Shown in pieces: positions 1 through 10,619 of a stretch of 64,000 bases of DNA. Position 1 is the first letter of the stretch, and the number at the start of each line of letters is the position of its first letter. Origin of the DNA: Elysia crispata (Eukaryota; Mollusca; Gastropoda; Plakobranchidae); the NCBI GenBank assembly GCA_033675545.1, contig JAWDGP010004619.1:12501-76500 (forward strand), written 5' to 3'. The translations under genes and the position numbers were made by a program. The notes under the pieces were generated by a model. The model was not told where the DNA came from and ran no database searches. It worked only from the letters and a program-made list of their open reading frames with translations.

Positions 1-1356
1 CCTCCAGATCTGTGGGTCAGGACAGTTTTAGACTTTCCGCCAAATAACCATTGATTTCTAACTAACCCACCTTGATCACACCTTTCAGTTGTTGCATGCA
101 GGAAACGGGGGTATCTGCGGAGAAGTTAGGTTGCCGCACTTAGAATTGAGGCCCAGGCGTGCGCACCTGGGGGCACGTGCCGTCAGACCCGGGAAGATAA
201 GTTATGGGACAGAAATGCTGTGGCCCGTCCAGTTGTTGTGCAGGCGTTTTGTGAAGAAGAATTAGCCCGTGTCTGTGTTCCCTCCTTTCTATTAAAATCG
301 GCCGGAATTGTTTTAGGGTAAAATAATTATCAAGTTGACAACTTTCTACTTCGTCTCCTATTTTTTTTTCTTAAAGAAAGCTAACCCTGTCTTTATCACA
401 GCTAGTTTAGGTAATGCCACGTTCTCTCAATCCGAGCGAGAAGTCTGCTCGTCTCTCAGACACCTCCAGTACCGTAAAACTTCTCTACTGTCACCTCTTT
501 TAGAGCGTCGCGCACAATTGTCTCTTTCTTTGCAGCAATTGGGGCTGACTGACCACTAGACATTAATTGCCAACATCAGAGAAGAGGAGACAAAACAGAA
601 GGAAACGAAGTGTAAGGCCAGAGGCAGACAGTGATAAGCTATACAGATTCAATAAGCGAGACCACTCTAGTGATGTGCTCAAAATAAATAAAACATGACT
701 ATAACGGGAATTTTAGATCCAGGAGAAAAATCCTGCTGTAAGCAAGTTCCCGCTTCAGCAATGCAAAGAGAGCTATCCTTACCCCTCTCAAGAAAAAAAA
801 AAAAAGAAAAAGTTAATGTGCGAACTACTACTTGTAAGTGTAAACACAGCTTGACAAAGAGAAAACAACTAATAGGCACCCGCAAAATCTTTTTATAACT
901 ATCACGTGGTTTAAATAAATCATGGCGGCTGTGCTATTTTTGTCCATCACGTGGTTCAAAATGTACAAACAATGTGTCTGTCTAGGAGGCCTGTTCACAA
1001 GGTTACGTAACATTATTCAGATGGGCCGTCATCTGGCTAGCTAACAGCCACCTGCGCGAAGTTTGAACAGTTGATACTAGCATGCTTAGCAGTACACACT
1101 GTGTTTTCACTGGAATCTCCAGCCATTTTGTTGTCGCATTACATTCATTCTTCCTTCGATTTTATTTCTTATCTTATTCTTTGTTATTCGCCCTTGGATT
1201 GCACCTTGTTTTAACAGATGCTTTCAATGTGGAACATTCCAAGAATGCTTTTTTGTGATTTGGTGTAGATTTTAAAAAGTTATTTTCCTCTAAATGTGTG
1301 CACACTGATAGAGTGAGACCCGTGGCACCAAACATCATACAATGTAATATAAATAA

Positions 1357-1360
<4 letters not shown>
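1..1360. other. Upstream non-coding stretch, no recognised gene
   Basis: No open frame here resembles a known protein. The visible signals are a poly-T run near 360, an A-rich run near 792-806, and a moderately CpG-containing patch at about 900-1,090 listed separately. The 74-residue frame at 335-559 has no recognisable domain and may be chance or an untranslated exon. Confidence 0.5.
898..1090 (+). promoter_or_regulatory. Possible promoter/enhancer patch with two E-boxes
   Basis: Two near-identical words ATCACGTGGTTYAAA start at 901 and 947, each with a palindromic CACGTG E-box. CATGGCGGC, a YY1-like word, lies between them at 921-929. The patch sits about 0.7 kb upstream of the THAP-like exon on the same strand. 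The paired motifs are seen directly; promoter function is inference, and the repeat could equally be a small duplication inside a mobile element. Confidence 0.25.

Positions 1361-1413
<53 letters not shown>
1361..1413. repeat. (AT)n microsatellite
   Basis: Uninterrupted AT dinucleotides of about 53 bp, preceded by (AAAT)n. Confidence 0.97.
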
Positions 1414-1414
<1 letters not shown>

Positions 1415-1667
1415 CCTGATAAACAATTATACATGTTAAGTTCATCCAAATGTGCTTTAAATTTAATTAGCTTTTTCCTTTATGGTCACTGCGATATCAC
1501 TTTATAGAGAGGGAGTGTGCTGAAGTGGGAGCCGAAGTTTTTTAAAAGCCTTTTTAACTAAAATCTCTGATACTCAAAGTGCCCTCAATACTTTAACCTT
1601 AAGTTTCATATTTCATTATATGATGTATCGGTGCCATTATTAATTTCCTTAACTGTTTATTATTTAG

Positions 1668-2289
1668 GGGAAGAAAGCGCACTGTTACAAACTGTAAGAG
1701 CGGCTATGCCAGTCAGAAGGGGAAAGAAAGTGAAACGGTTATTATATATGGTTTTCCGAAGGACCCAACTGAATGTCATAAATGGGTTTCGAGTCTCCCT
1801 AACAAAGTTGAGAAAGTGACTGAACATATTGGAGTATGTAGTCGACACTGGCCCGCTGATACTCTTCACATTCGAAGAGGAAGATAATATTTATAATCTC
1901 TATGCATCCTTCTATTAACTTTGGTGAGATACCTTCATCATCCATATCACATGGTCATCCAAAAACTCCTCGCCCTACCAAAAAAAGCCCTCAGTGAAAA
2001 CAGAGTCAGAGAAATTGACGAACTGGATACATTCATAGAAAAAATAAGTTTAACCGTGACACTGTTAAGGAAGCCCTTCAAGAAAGATTGCTCCTCTATG
2101 GACTCAGTGTTTGTAATGCAGATAGAACAGAACAAACACTTGCCAGCTTCAGTCGCCGTGGTTGTAAGCATGAATATGTTATATACTTCCATATTAGAGA
2201 TGCAGATGCAGGAGAGACTGTAATTCAATTTGAAGGCTACAACGGTTTTAAATTGGTAACACTCCCAAATTTCCCCTGTAAACTGTGAA
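1668..2289 (+). pseudogene. Degraded THAP-domain protein exon
   Basis: An acceptor-like TTTATTATTTAG precedes an open frame from 1,668 to about 1,887 that reads as a THAP zinc-finger region. It has a TNCKSGY segment, a YGFPKDPTECHKWVSSLP core, and a VCSRHWP segment giving the C-x2-H half of the C2CH site. The first Cys of the opening pair appears replaced by Val (VTNC). Downstream, pieces such as ISHGHPKTPRPTKKSPQ, VREIDELDTFIEK and a DTVKEALQERLLLYG stretch continue the protein in alternating frames to about 2,289, so at least two frame changes are present. THAP domains are DNA-binding folds shared by host factors and P-element-type transposases. Which of these it came from cannot be decided. 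The decay suggests a pseudogene or captured transposon piece rather than an active exon. Confidence 0.6.
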
Positions 2290-2411
2290 TCAATGGGATC
2301 AGCTAGAAGTTGTCCTTCATTTTTACACTGGAACAGGTTAGTACTGCCCATCATTCTGACCACCCCCCTCCCTTTTTCCACATACACATAGACCTCTATC
2401 TGTATCTCTTT

Positions 2412-2511
<100 letters not shown>

Positions 2512-2519
2512 TTCAGTCT

Positions 2520-2834
2520 AGAAATAAATAAAGCAGTCAAACCACGTTAGAGGCTGAGACAGACGAAGCTAGATCTAAGGATCTAAAGATGCATGTGACT
2601 GAAAATAATGAAATAAGTAGTAAAGAAAAATCAACCACAAACCTAGATCTAGCTCGAGACCGACAAATAAGACGAAAGACGTGAAAACATTACAACAGAT
2701 GGAATGAACAGGGATCGAACCTGCGCCTCGATGCGGCACCTATCGCCTTGCCGAGACAAGACCAGGCACTAAACCACTGAACTATCCGCATCTACAAAAA
2801 TAGATGCTTCAGGAACAGTGACTTTCATGCTGGC
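2520..2834 (-). repeat. tRNA-derived SINE copy 1
   Basis: Read on the minus strand, the A box TAGTTCAGTGG lies at 2,774-2,784 and the B box GGTTCGATCCC at 2,711-2,721. A non-tRNA body follows and ends in TTTATTTATTTCT at the target-site duplication. The A box differs by one base from that of copy 2. It looks like the more complete SINE of the pair. Confidence 0.8.
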
Positions 2835-3133
2835 TTGAATAGACTAAGAGGTTGAATCGCTAAGAACGATCAAGTCCATATTTTTACAGGACATAAACAA
2901 ACTAGCCTCTAACGGATCTAAGAAAGATGCCATTTGACTGAAAAGCATAAATGAATATAGAAATGAATAAAGCAGTCAAACCACGTTAGAGGCTGAGACA
3001 GACGAAGCTAGATCTAAGGATCTAAAGATGCATGTGACTGAAAATAATGAAATAAGTAGTAAAGAAAAATCAACCACAAACCTAGATCTAGCTCGAGACC
3101 GACAAATAAGACGAAAGACGTGAAAACATTACA

Positions 3134-3352
3134 GCCAGCATGAAAGTCACTGTTCCTGAAGCATCTATTTTTGTAGATGCGGATAGCTCAGTGGTTTAGT
3201 GCCTGGTCTTGTCGCGGCAAGGCGATAGGTGCCGCATCGAGGCGCAGGTTCGATCCCTGTTCATTCCATCTGTTGTAATGTTTTCACGTCTTTCGTCTTA
3301 TTTGTCGGTCTCGAGCTAGATCTAGGTTTGTGGTTGATTTTTCTTTACTTCT
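3134..3352 (+). repeat. tRNA-derived SINE copy 2
   Basis: A box TAGCTCAGTGG at 3,184-3,194 and B box GGTTCGATCCC at 3,247-3,257 match the internal Pol III promoter consensus. The body continues to CTTTACTTCT and stops at the right target-site duplication, lacking the distal third of copy 1. A functional tRNA is unlikely: the acceptor halves do not pair convincingly and no clear anticodon arm is seen. Confidence 0.8.
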
Positions 3353-3599
3353 CATTCAGTCTGTCTCTCGCTCTAAGCTTCTACATATTAAGTTTATCTT
3401 TGTTCCTTCTCTGAATATCATTATATCTTTTTTGTCTTTCACATTCTGTCATTCCTTGTTTTGCTCTTGACATGTCACTCCAGTGCCTTTATTTAATGTA
3501 GCCTACTGTACTACTGCGTTATCAAATCTCGAAGAGGTGTACATGTGCATCTGAGTTTCAAAGTGTAAATATTTGAATGTATTAGAAATTATGATGAGA

Positions 3600-3602
<3 letters not shown>

Positions 3603-3671
<69 letters not shown>

Positions 3672-3697
3672 AGAGAGAGAGGGAGGGAGAGAGAGAG
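3603..3697. repeat. (GA)n microsatellite with GGGA interruptions
   Basis: GA run of about 95 bp, interrupted by GGGAGGGAG near its right end. Confidence 0.95.
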
Positions 3698-3854
3698 GCC
3701 AGGAAGGGTTAAGAGTCGGATTGAGTAAGAGAGATAAAAGAAAGAGACGGCCAGATATAAAGCGCACATGGCTAGCACCTATTGCCATATCTAGCGCCCC
3801 CCCTTTTCCGCACAAATAGACCTCTGGCTGGCTGGCTGTATCTCTTTCACCCAT

Positions 3855-3906
3855 TCTCTCTCTGTCTCTCTCTCTCTCTCTCTGTCTCTGTCTGTCTCTC
3901 TCTCTG

Positions 3907-3972
<66 letters not shown>
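3855..3972. repeat. (CT)n/(CTGT)n microsatellite
   Basis: CT run with scattered TGTC interruptions, followed by (ATTC)3-4. Confidence 0.95.
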
Positions 3973-3975
<3 letters not shown>

Positions 3976-4073
3976 CATTCATTCATTATTTTATCTCTTG
4001 CTCTAAGATTCTACGTACCTACTATGTTTGTTTTTGTTCCTTGGTCGAATTCTACAAAATTATAATCTCTGTC

Positions 4074-4075
<2 letters not shown>

Positions 4076-4167
<92 letters not shown>

Positions 4168-4190
4168 CCTCCCTCCCTCCCTCTCTCTCA
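4076..4190. repeat. (CT)n microsatellite
   Basis: CT run of more than 80 bp, ending in CCCTCCCTCC blocks. Confidence 0.95.
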
Positions 4191-4385
4191 TTTGCTTCTT
4201 CCGACTTGATACAATTAAAAACTCTCCTCATTATCTGATGTACGTGTTCTTGGTGTGTCACTCCAGTGCCGGCATTTGATGTACCGTACCACTGTATTAT
4301 CAAATCTCGAAAAGGTGTACATGTGCATCTGAGTTTCTAAGTATTTGAATGTATAGTCTACATGTACTTAGAAGTTATGTTGAAG

Positions 4386-4392
4386 AGGGAGG

Positions 4393-4455
<63 letters not shown>
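4386..4455. repeat. (GA)n microsatellite
   Basis: GGGA blocks followed by a pure GA run, the counterpart of the 3.6-kb tract in the preceding tandem unit. Confidence 0.95.
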
Positions 4456-4460
<5 letters not shown>

Positions 4461-4635
4461 TTAAGAGTCGGATTAAGCTAAAGATGAGAGAGAGAAAGAG
4501 AGAGAGACAGAGAGACAGAGCGCACATTGCTAGCACCCCGCAGACCGGCCCATCTGAATAATATTACATGACCTATGAACATAGTTGGTACTGGTCTAAA
4601 CGGACACGGGCTCAGATTTCACTTCCTTCCCCCCA

Positions 4636-4857
4636 ATGTTCAAAATGGAGAAAGGACGTGTGTTCAAAACGTATGAAGAGTTTGAGGCAGCCCTTAAATC
4701 ATTTTCAGTGGCACTCACAGTCTATTTGTGAAAAGATCGAGTGAGTCAGTGAAAGAACTAATACCGGAGCACCTAATACATGAAAGCATTCTCTTTGTAT
4801 GCAAGCACTCCCCGTCGAAACACACCAGCTCCTCGACGGGTCAGTGCCCATGCCAAA
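4636..4857 (+). pseudogene. ZSWIM3/MULE-like N-terminal fragment
   Basis: From the ATG at 4,636 the frame reads MFKMEKGRVFKTYEEFEAAL and on to VALTVYL. One frame change then leads into KRSSESVKELIPEHLIHES and ILFVCKHSPSKH, ending at a stop near 4,857. The F-K-T-Y-E-E-F opening and the later I-x-F-V-C-K-H segment resemble the N-terminal region of ZSWIM3-type proteins, which derive from MuDR-like transposases. No SWIM or transposase core follows. The resemblance rests on remembered family features only, so the call is moderate. It may be the first exon of a broken MULE-derived gene. Confidence 0.45.
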
Positions 4858-5336
4858 GCTAAGTCCCATCAATTGTGCTAATGAGATCTAGAGTTAAATA
4901 TAGATAGGTCTTATATCCAGATCTAGACGATCTGATTTAAAATTTTAGTGGTTGGTTAAAGATAAGGGGTGAGTTATCCTGAGTAGATTTTTAAATCCTT
5001 CCCTGCCTCATGGAGTAGATCTAGATTCTAGATCTATAACAGAATGGAAAATTTGGCATGAGGGCACCAAAAGCGTTATTGAAAGGCATTATCAGAGTAC
5101 TGATCTGAAACATTTTGCAGTTCATAGGACAAATGATTATAATTCACTCTAGATCTAGATTTGCCAATCAATCATTTATTTTGAGGTTTCAGATTTTATA
5201 AGCCATAGTTATTTTTCTTTAGATGTTGGCCACTGCCTACCATGTGGCTTGACGCTATACACTAAATGAACTTTGTAGCTTTCAACTCTATCTATAGATA
5301 TACAACTACATACTCTTCATCACTTTCACAGATCGC
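4858..5336. other. Non-coding spacer rich in AGATCTAGAT words
   Basis: Several TCTAGATCTAGAT clusters (near 4,885-5,035 and 5,145-5,160), no coding signal seen. Such words recur through the window and are common in heterobranch gastropod DNA (recalled, not checked). Confidence 0.5.
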
Positions 5337-5876
5337 TCAAACTAGGTTGTCAATCCAAGATTCGGTTGAAGATCCAGAGGCCGAAAGACCAGTCTCCGAG
5401 CGTTGTCGTGATGGATGATGGTGCTTCTCACGATCTTTTGGGACAGTGAGGGTGTGGCTCACACAGAAGTTTTGGAACAAGGCAACACCGTGAATTCTAC
5501 GAAATATGTGAACACACTGGAGAAACTGAAAGGGAGGTTGCGACGGGTAAGGAGTGAGAAAGTTTCCATCATCCATCACGACAACGCTCGCCCTCCCACA
5601 AGTTTGGAAACTCGCACGGCTTTAGATCGTTTAGGCCTCCGGACATTACCGCACCCGCCTCATAGCCCAGATCTTGCTCCGAGCGATTTCTTCCTTTTTC
5701 CAAAACTCAAGGATTACCTCAAGGGCAACCTTTACGAGACAGACGAAGATGTGAAGAATGCTGTTCTTTCTTGGTGCAGAGACAAGACTGCTGACTTCTT
5801 CGCTGACGGCATTCAACAGGTCGTCCGTCGGTGGCGGCTCTGTATCGAACGGGACGGTGATTATGTTGAAAAATGA
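5337..5876 (+). pseudogene. Mariner transposase, C-terminal part, DD34D
   Basis: The frame from 5,415 to the stop at 5,874-5,876 covers the catalytic core: the first Asp in TIFWDSEGV, the second in IIHHDNARPP, and the third in HSPDLAPSDFFLFPKLKDY. Exactly 34 residues separate the second and third Asp, which places it in the mariner DD34D group. Immediately upstream, KIQRPKDQSPSVVV in another frame matches the region just before FWD, so one frameshift lies near 5,412. The N-terminal helix-turn-helix domains are absent. This is an inactive relic, although the surviving C-terminal frame is open. Confidence 0.9.
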
Positions 5877-5992
5877 TATGTCATCTGGTGCTAAATAAAA
5901 TGACCTTTCATTTGGTGTAAGTATCATTTGTTTGTCTTCATTATTTCCAAAGTTATGGACTTGAAGGCAAAACTTATCAATATGCCCTCGTA
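5337..5992 (+). mobile_element. 5'-truncated mariner (Tc1/mariner) transposon
   Basis: Contains the C-terminal half of a mariner transposase and, at 5,964-5,990, the 3' terminal repeat. Read inward from the right end, the terminal repeat starts CGAGGGCATATTGATAAG, preceded by the TA target dinucleotide at 5,991-5,992. This is the usual mariner end. No matching left terminal repeat was found upstream, so the left portion is missing. An (AT)n tract starts directly at the right TA. Confidence 0.88.
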
Positions 5993-5996
5993 TATA

Positions 5997-6065
<69 letters not shown>
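5991..6065. repeat. (AT)n microsatellite at mariner right end
   Basis: AT run of about 75 bp with a single G near its start. It begins with the TA flanking the mariner terminal repeat, so the TA-rich target may have seeded the expansion, or insertion favoured an existing tract. Confidence 0.95.
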
Positions 6066-6068
<3 letters not shown>

Positions 6069-7165
6069 ATCCTTTTCTTCCCCATCCCTTCTCTGTGCAA
6101 CTCGTTCCTGTGTATTCATAATTATATGCTCCTTTCAACATCATCAGTGATAATCTGACAGAGATCTTCAACCTCTTCTTCATTTTGAGAAGATCACCAG
6201 CCACAGACTAAACAACTTGAGACAATGTGCTTTTGAGAGGGAACCCTTACGATCTACTGAGTTTTGAAGAGTGACGCTATTAGAATCAACGTGACGCAAC
6301 AGCTTAGTTAAGGAATTTTGCCCTTGATGTGTAAGTTGATTTTTTTTTCTCAAGAATTTTTAAACTAGTTTAAATTCATGTGATCATTGCTTTTGATGCC
6401 ATAGCAAAAGTGCTGAGATCTTCTGTTGGCTCTATTCAAGCAGCCTTGTGACATCATTGCACTATTATCTTTTTTTGTGTGTATGTTTTTCTTCGTTTTC
6501 TCCAGTAGGACAGACAGGTTTTTCAATCTTTCATGTCAACTCTTTTCTTATCCTTTCTGCCTATAACAAACTTCATCTTTCACAAAAATCTTTTTTTTTT
6601 TTTTTTTTTTATTTTCTAAAAAAATTAGGAGAGGGGAAAAAATCATTTGTTCTTGCTTTAAGTCTTTGCAGCTCAAGACAAATTTTGTGCTACGTTTGTA
6701 GACCAATCAAAGGTAGTCAGCTAACACCTCATGTACGAGTGAGACTTACATTTTTACCTTGTAGTTGTACTATTCATATCTTTCTTTTCAAGCCAGATTC
6801 ATGTCTGCAAGGTGTTGTCTGTGAATACATTTCTTTGTATCATGGTTTTTTTTTTTCACTATGTGTGATTTGAGTCCTTTGAACTTTCCAGCTTTGAAAA
6901 TGTTATAGAACCAGAGTATGATGTTATATTTGCAATCTGTGCTGTATTTATGGCAGTTTTTGTCTATACATAATTTTATGTGGTTTGGTATTCATCTACG
7001 TTCAAACAACAAAGACAATATGTTTATATTGCTTACAACTACGTTTTTTAGATATACCATTTTTGAGGGGGTTTTTTTTGTTTTTTTTTGTAACAACACG
7101 GCAATCCTTAGAATACTCATGGAAAATTCTCGGTATATCAGTGAATTAGGTGCCCTGCTCTTTAG
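6066..7165. other. T-rich non-coding stretch
   Basis: No gene recognised. Poly-T runs near 6,590-6,611, 6,848-6,856 and 7,070-7,090. The open frames at 6,448-6,873 and 6,918-7,205 are low-complexity, Phe/Leu-rich and lack any domain, as expected of T-rich DNA. Confidence 0.5.
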
Positions 7166-7167
7166 AT

Positions 7168-8060
7168 TAGGCAATCATGACCTCCTGCGCATCTCTATCC
7201 CTTGATGCTGTTAGTGCATCTGTCACTCATTTTACATTTAGCCATTTTTTTAGTTCATGCTATATCTTCTCTCGCTTCTTTCCCCTGCTGCCTTTTCCTT
7301 TAAAATCAATCCAGTTGTCACAAGATGTTTGAGTTTCTTTTTCCTCATCACATGGCCAAAAAAGACTGCCTGTAGATTACATATGGTATTTATGAGCAAT
7401 GATGTGCCAACTCCTCGTAGCACAGTTTAGTTTGATTTCTTTGAAGTCTATGAATAAGATTTATAGCATTTTCCTTAGGAACCACATTTCTGTTTCCTCA
7501 GTCAATTTTGTAGTTGTTTTTTAAATTGTCCAAGCCTAACATCCATACATAAGGATGGGTTCAATAAAACACTCCAGTGCTCTTCTTCTAATGTAGATGA
7601 GATGTATTCATTTGTGAGTTCTGATTTCAGTCAATGAAAACTCATTTTCAACTTGCGCCGCTCTTGATGCGATTTCACAGTTGTTGTGTCTATCTCTTAA
7701 CATTAAAGCGCCCAAGTATTTGCATTGATTCCTGAATTTGAATTAATTTTGGCTGCTAAAGAATTGATCTGTGCACACTCATTGTTTTGATACGACCATT
7801 ACTTATGTATTTTTGCTCTTAAATCCATATCCTTTCCTTCTGCTTTCTTCTTCAGTGATGTCAAAAATTGTGGCAAGTCTTCTTTATTTTCTGCAATTAA
7901 TACAGTGTCATCAGAGTATCTTATATTGCTTACTTTGTGCCCTCCTATTGTAATTCCTGGGTATCCTTCTATGCTTCTCAAATCATTTCACTGTAAAGAG
8001 AGAAAAGGTCTGGAGCAAGCACACATCCTTTTCAGACACCACACTTTATTTTTTGTTTTG
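7168..8060 (-). mobile_element. LINE (non-LTR retrotransposon) reverse-transcriptase relic
   Basis: On the minus strand the relic runs from a degraded G-x-x-x-G-C-x-L-S-P-x-L-F region (about 8,045) through RSIEGYPGITIGGHKVSN and the catalytic variant IRYSDDTVLIAENKEDL (7,880-7,970). Past the core come FRNQCKYLGALMLRD, CEIASRAAQVENEF, YIRRRALECFIEPILMYGC, EMWFLRKML and a final SRDRDAQEVMIA near 7,168. This is the standard order of the LINE palm, thumb and C-terminal region. Several frame changes and stops interrupt it. The YADD box reads YSDD. The 5' half (endonuclease) is absent, consistent with 5' truncation. Confidence 0.8.
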
Positions 8061-8957
8061 TTTTAATGAGCTGATTTACCCATCAACTCATTGTTGCTGT
8101 CTGATATCATTTCATGTTTTTTTTTTAATTTGTCTTGCCCAAGGACCTCTCACAGACTAGCAGAGGGAAGGATACCCTCATTCCTCTTTTTCAGAGTTGG
8201 CTCTGATCTGCCGCCCTATATAAGTCATGCTTTTTTACCTCTAGTTTGAGCAAATATTATAAATTTGATTTAATCTTAAAGCATTCTAAGGTTAACGCTT
8301 TTTATAAACATACATTTAATTTTATACACTGCTTGCTGTACCCAATTTTTTTTTTGCTCTTCAGTAAAGCTAATTTAATAATGAGCTATAAGAATATGAT
8401 CTTCAGCTCAACACTGTATGATGTAACTGTCTAAATCTTGCCTCCATTCTCACTCTTTCTTTTCTCTCTCATTTTTGTCGTTCTGTCTTATCCTGGGCTG
8501 CGACTATGAGGATTTTCTCCTTTTCCCTTGTCCTATATCCTATATCTTTTTTTCCCCCATATTAAATCTTCATTTCTGTTTTTCACTTCATATTAAGACA
8601 TTAGCTCTAAACTCTTATTAGAGCTGGCTCACCAGAGTCAAACCTTTTTTTTCTTTTTCTCCCAACTCTTGAGGCTTTTATGTGAGGGATATGTGGACCC
8701 AAGGGTGCAACTAGCCGATTTTGGAAAGGAAGACCTCGGGGTAATAACAATATTTCTAATCCAGGTTAATTCGAGGCACTTGTGGGATTGACTGACAGCT
8801 ACAAAAATAGCATTATATGAAAGAATATATTTGTGAACTTTTCTTCCTATATTTTTAGTTAAATAACTTGCAGTGTTATCTTTATTTACTTACATGTATC
8901 TTTATGTAAGTCGCCATGTAGCGATGTATTTTCTGGCTTTATTTTTACTTCAAATTT

Positions 8958-8960
<3 letters not shown>
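8061..8960. other. T-rich non-coding stretch
   Basis: No gene or repeat family recognised; homopolymer T and TTTC-rich runs only. Confidence 0.5.

Positions 8961-9028
<68 letters not shown>
8961..9028. repeat. (GA)n microsatellite
   Basis: Pure AG run of 68 bp. Confidence 0.97.
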
Positions 9029-9029
<1 letters not shown>

Positions 9030-10224
9030 ATAATCATACAATGACAAAATATGTATATTAAAATTTAAGTTATTTTTGTTTTAAATATTTCATTATATAA
9101 GCCCCTAGTTTTAAATGTTACAAAACTTAACACTATTTCTAAAGAAACTCAAGTTTCAGTATACATTGTCGATTTTAGTCGAGACGCGTATAATACAAGC
9201 CTTTTCAGTTGAATATTGCTCACTCGATCGGCTGATCAATCAGCAAATTGTTACGATGACGTTTGTTTATAGCTATCTAGAGCAACTCCTACACAGTCAA
9301 AACAACCTCGTTCTCAATCTATCAAGGATGTGTTTTTCTTACAGTGTGAATGTCAAGGCCATGGTTCTTGCTGGTACCCATCGACCTAGTTTTGGATTAA
9401 CAAAAGATACAAACATTTGTTGCCTCGCCTTTTTATCCTAGTCTTTATTTGGCTAAGTTTTCACCCCCCATATTAATCTTTCTTTTTTGTGATTCCTTTT
9501 CAGAAGTAAACCGTGGGACCTTGTTTGAATCCTCAAAGCTTTTTTATCATCCAGTTTCTATTTCTCTTGATATCGCTTTTAAAGAGAACACAGAAAATAT
9601 GTTGACTGGAGTAAAAACCTAAGTAATGAATATGTGGAAAAAAATCTTATGTGAATTATTAATTGTGCTTTTTTGTAATGCAATGTAAGCTGAAAGTCAA
9701 ACAGATTAAATTTCATTTAACAGGCAATGCCCTTATATGTATTATCTCTTTTAATGAAAATGTCATATTCGTTTATGTTATATACACAAGTTTCATCGAC
9801 GTTATTTTTAAAAGACTGTATTATGTGTCTTTTTTTTAGAAAACAATGTGTATTAAAAATTATTTCGTTTAAAATTTTTATAATTTGGATTTCTCTGAAT
9901 AAACTCAGATAACACTCTTTTTTATCTGTCTTTGTTATTTTTGAAAATGTTCCTGTTTTTAATACATCCCACATTCAATACATTAATAGTTTAAACCCAA
10001 ATGTTTTCGTATGTGTTTATGGTATTCATCAAGTGATTTCAATTCATTGCAATTTGCACAGAGTTTAAGATCCGTCATTTTTATGCAAAAGAAATATTGA
10101 ACTCCACTTAAAGTAATAGAAACATAAACCCATTTACTGAATTGCTAATGCGTAGATGGTATGTGTTGGGAACATAACATGGAATAGCCAACTGCCACAT
10201 AGATGGTGAATCAATATTGAATAA
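9029..10224. other. AT-rich non-coding stretch
   Basis: The 108-residue frame at 9,115-9,441 shows no recognisable domain. No splice-bounded exon stands out. The remaining sequence is AT-rich and featureless. Confidence 0.45.
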
Positions 10225-10500
10225 TTAAATATGGGTGAGAAAACCTCTATACTTCTATCTCTATAAACAAGCATAATAACAAAATACCATTACAATAGAA
10301 TAAAATTCGAAATAAAAGAAATATCAAAACGGTAGAATCGATTTCGATTTTTTCTTTCTCTATACTAATATAATACCAATGCTGTAGAATCGAAATGATC
10401 TCTCTAAATCATCAAAAATAATACCATATTACCCAAAATATAATCGAATTTGAGACCAAAGTAAAAAGTGCCCTTATAATATATATCCTTTTCATAACAT
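10225..10500 (+). repeat. Diverged border units of the satellite family, left
   Basis: Three or four degraded units containing TTCTATCTCTATAAA, AGCATAATAA and GTAGAATCGA at a spacing of about 60 bp. The words correspond to the CATCTCTATAAATAGCATAA part of the main array. The GTAGAATCGA box links these units to the inverted set at 17.22-17.42 kb. Confidence 0.55.
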
Positions 10501-10619
10501 TTTTTTTAATAATAATCATAATATTCCTCTTGGCTATGAGAACTGTCCATAGTATTATTTATACTAGATATTGAAGACAACGGTGTTGCTGGTGCAGTAT
10601 TAGTGAACACTGGCCCTAC

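Larger units (their letters stand above)
2520..3352. mobile_element. Composite tRNA-SINE insertion with 10-bp target-site duplication
   Basis: CATTCAGTCT occurs at 2,510-2,519 and 3,353-3,362, and the flanking tandem-repeat sequence is continuous if the 833 bp between are removed. That defines one insertion. Inside it, 2,521-2,694 is repeated directly at 2,960-3,133 (offset 439). 2,619-2,834 is repeated as its reverse complement at 3,134-3,349 with only a few mismatches. Each inverted arm holds a tRNA-like head with Pol III A and B boxes. The right parts read as SINE bodies in head-to-head orientation. The pattern fits target-primed reverse transcription with template switching, or nested SINE insertion followed by duplication. 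The mechanism is inference. Confidence 0.85.

Noticed and set aside
3175-3272. Functional tRNA gene
   Set aside because: A and B boxes are good, but the sequence continues into a SINE body, lies inside a duplicated insertion, and shows no convincing acceptor stem or terminator.
3582-4303. Several frames with Ser-Leu or Arg-Glu repeats
   Set aside because: They are translations of (CT)n and (GA)n microsatellites.
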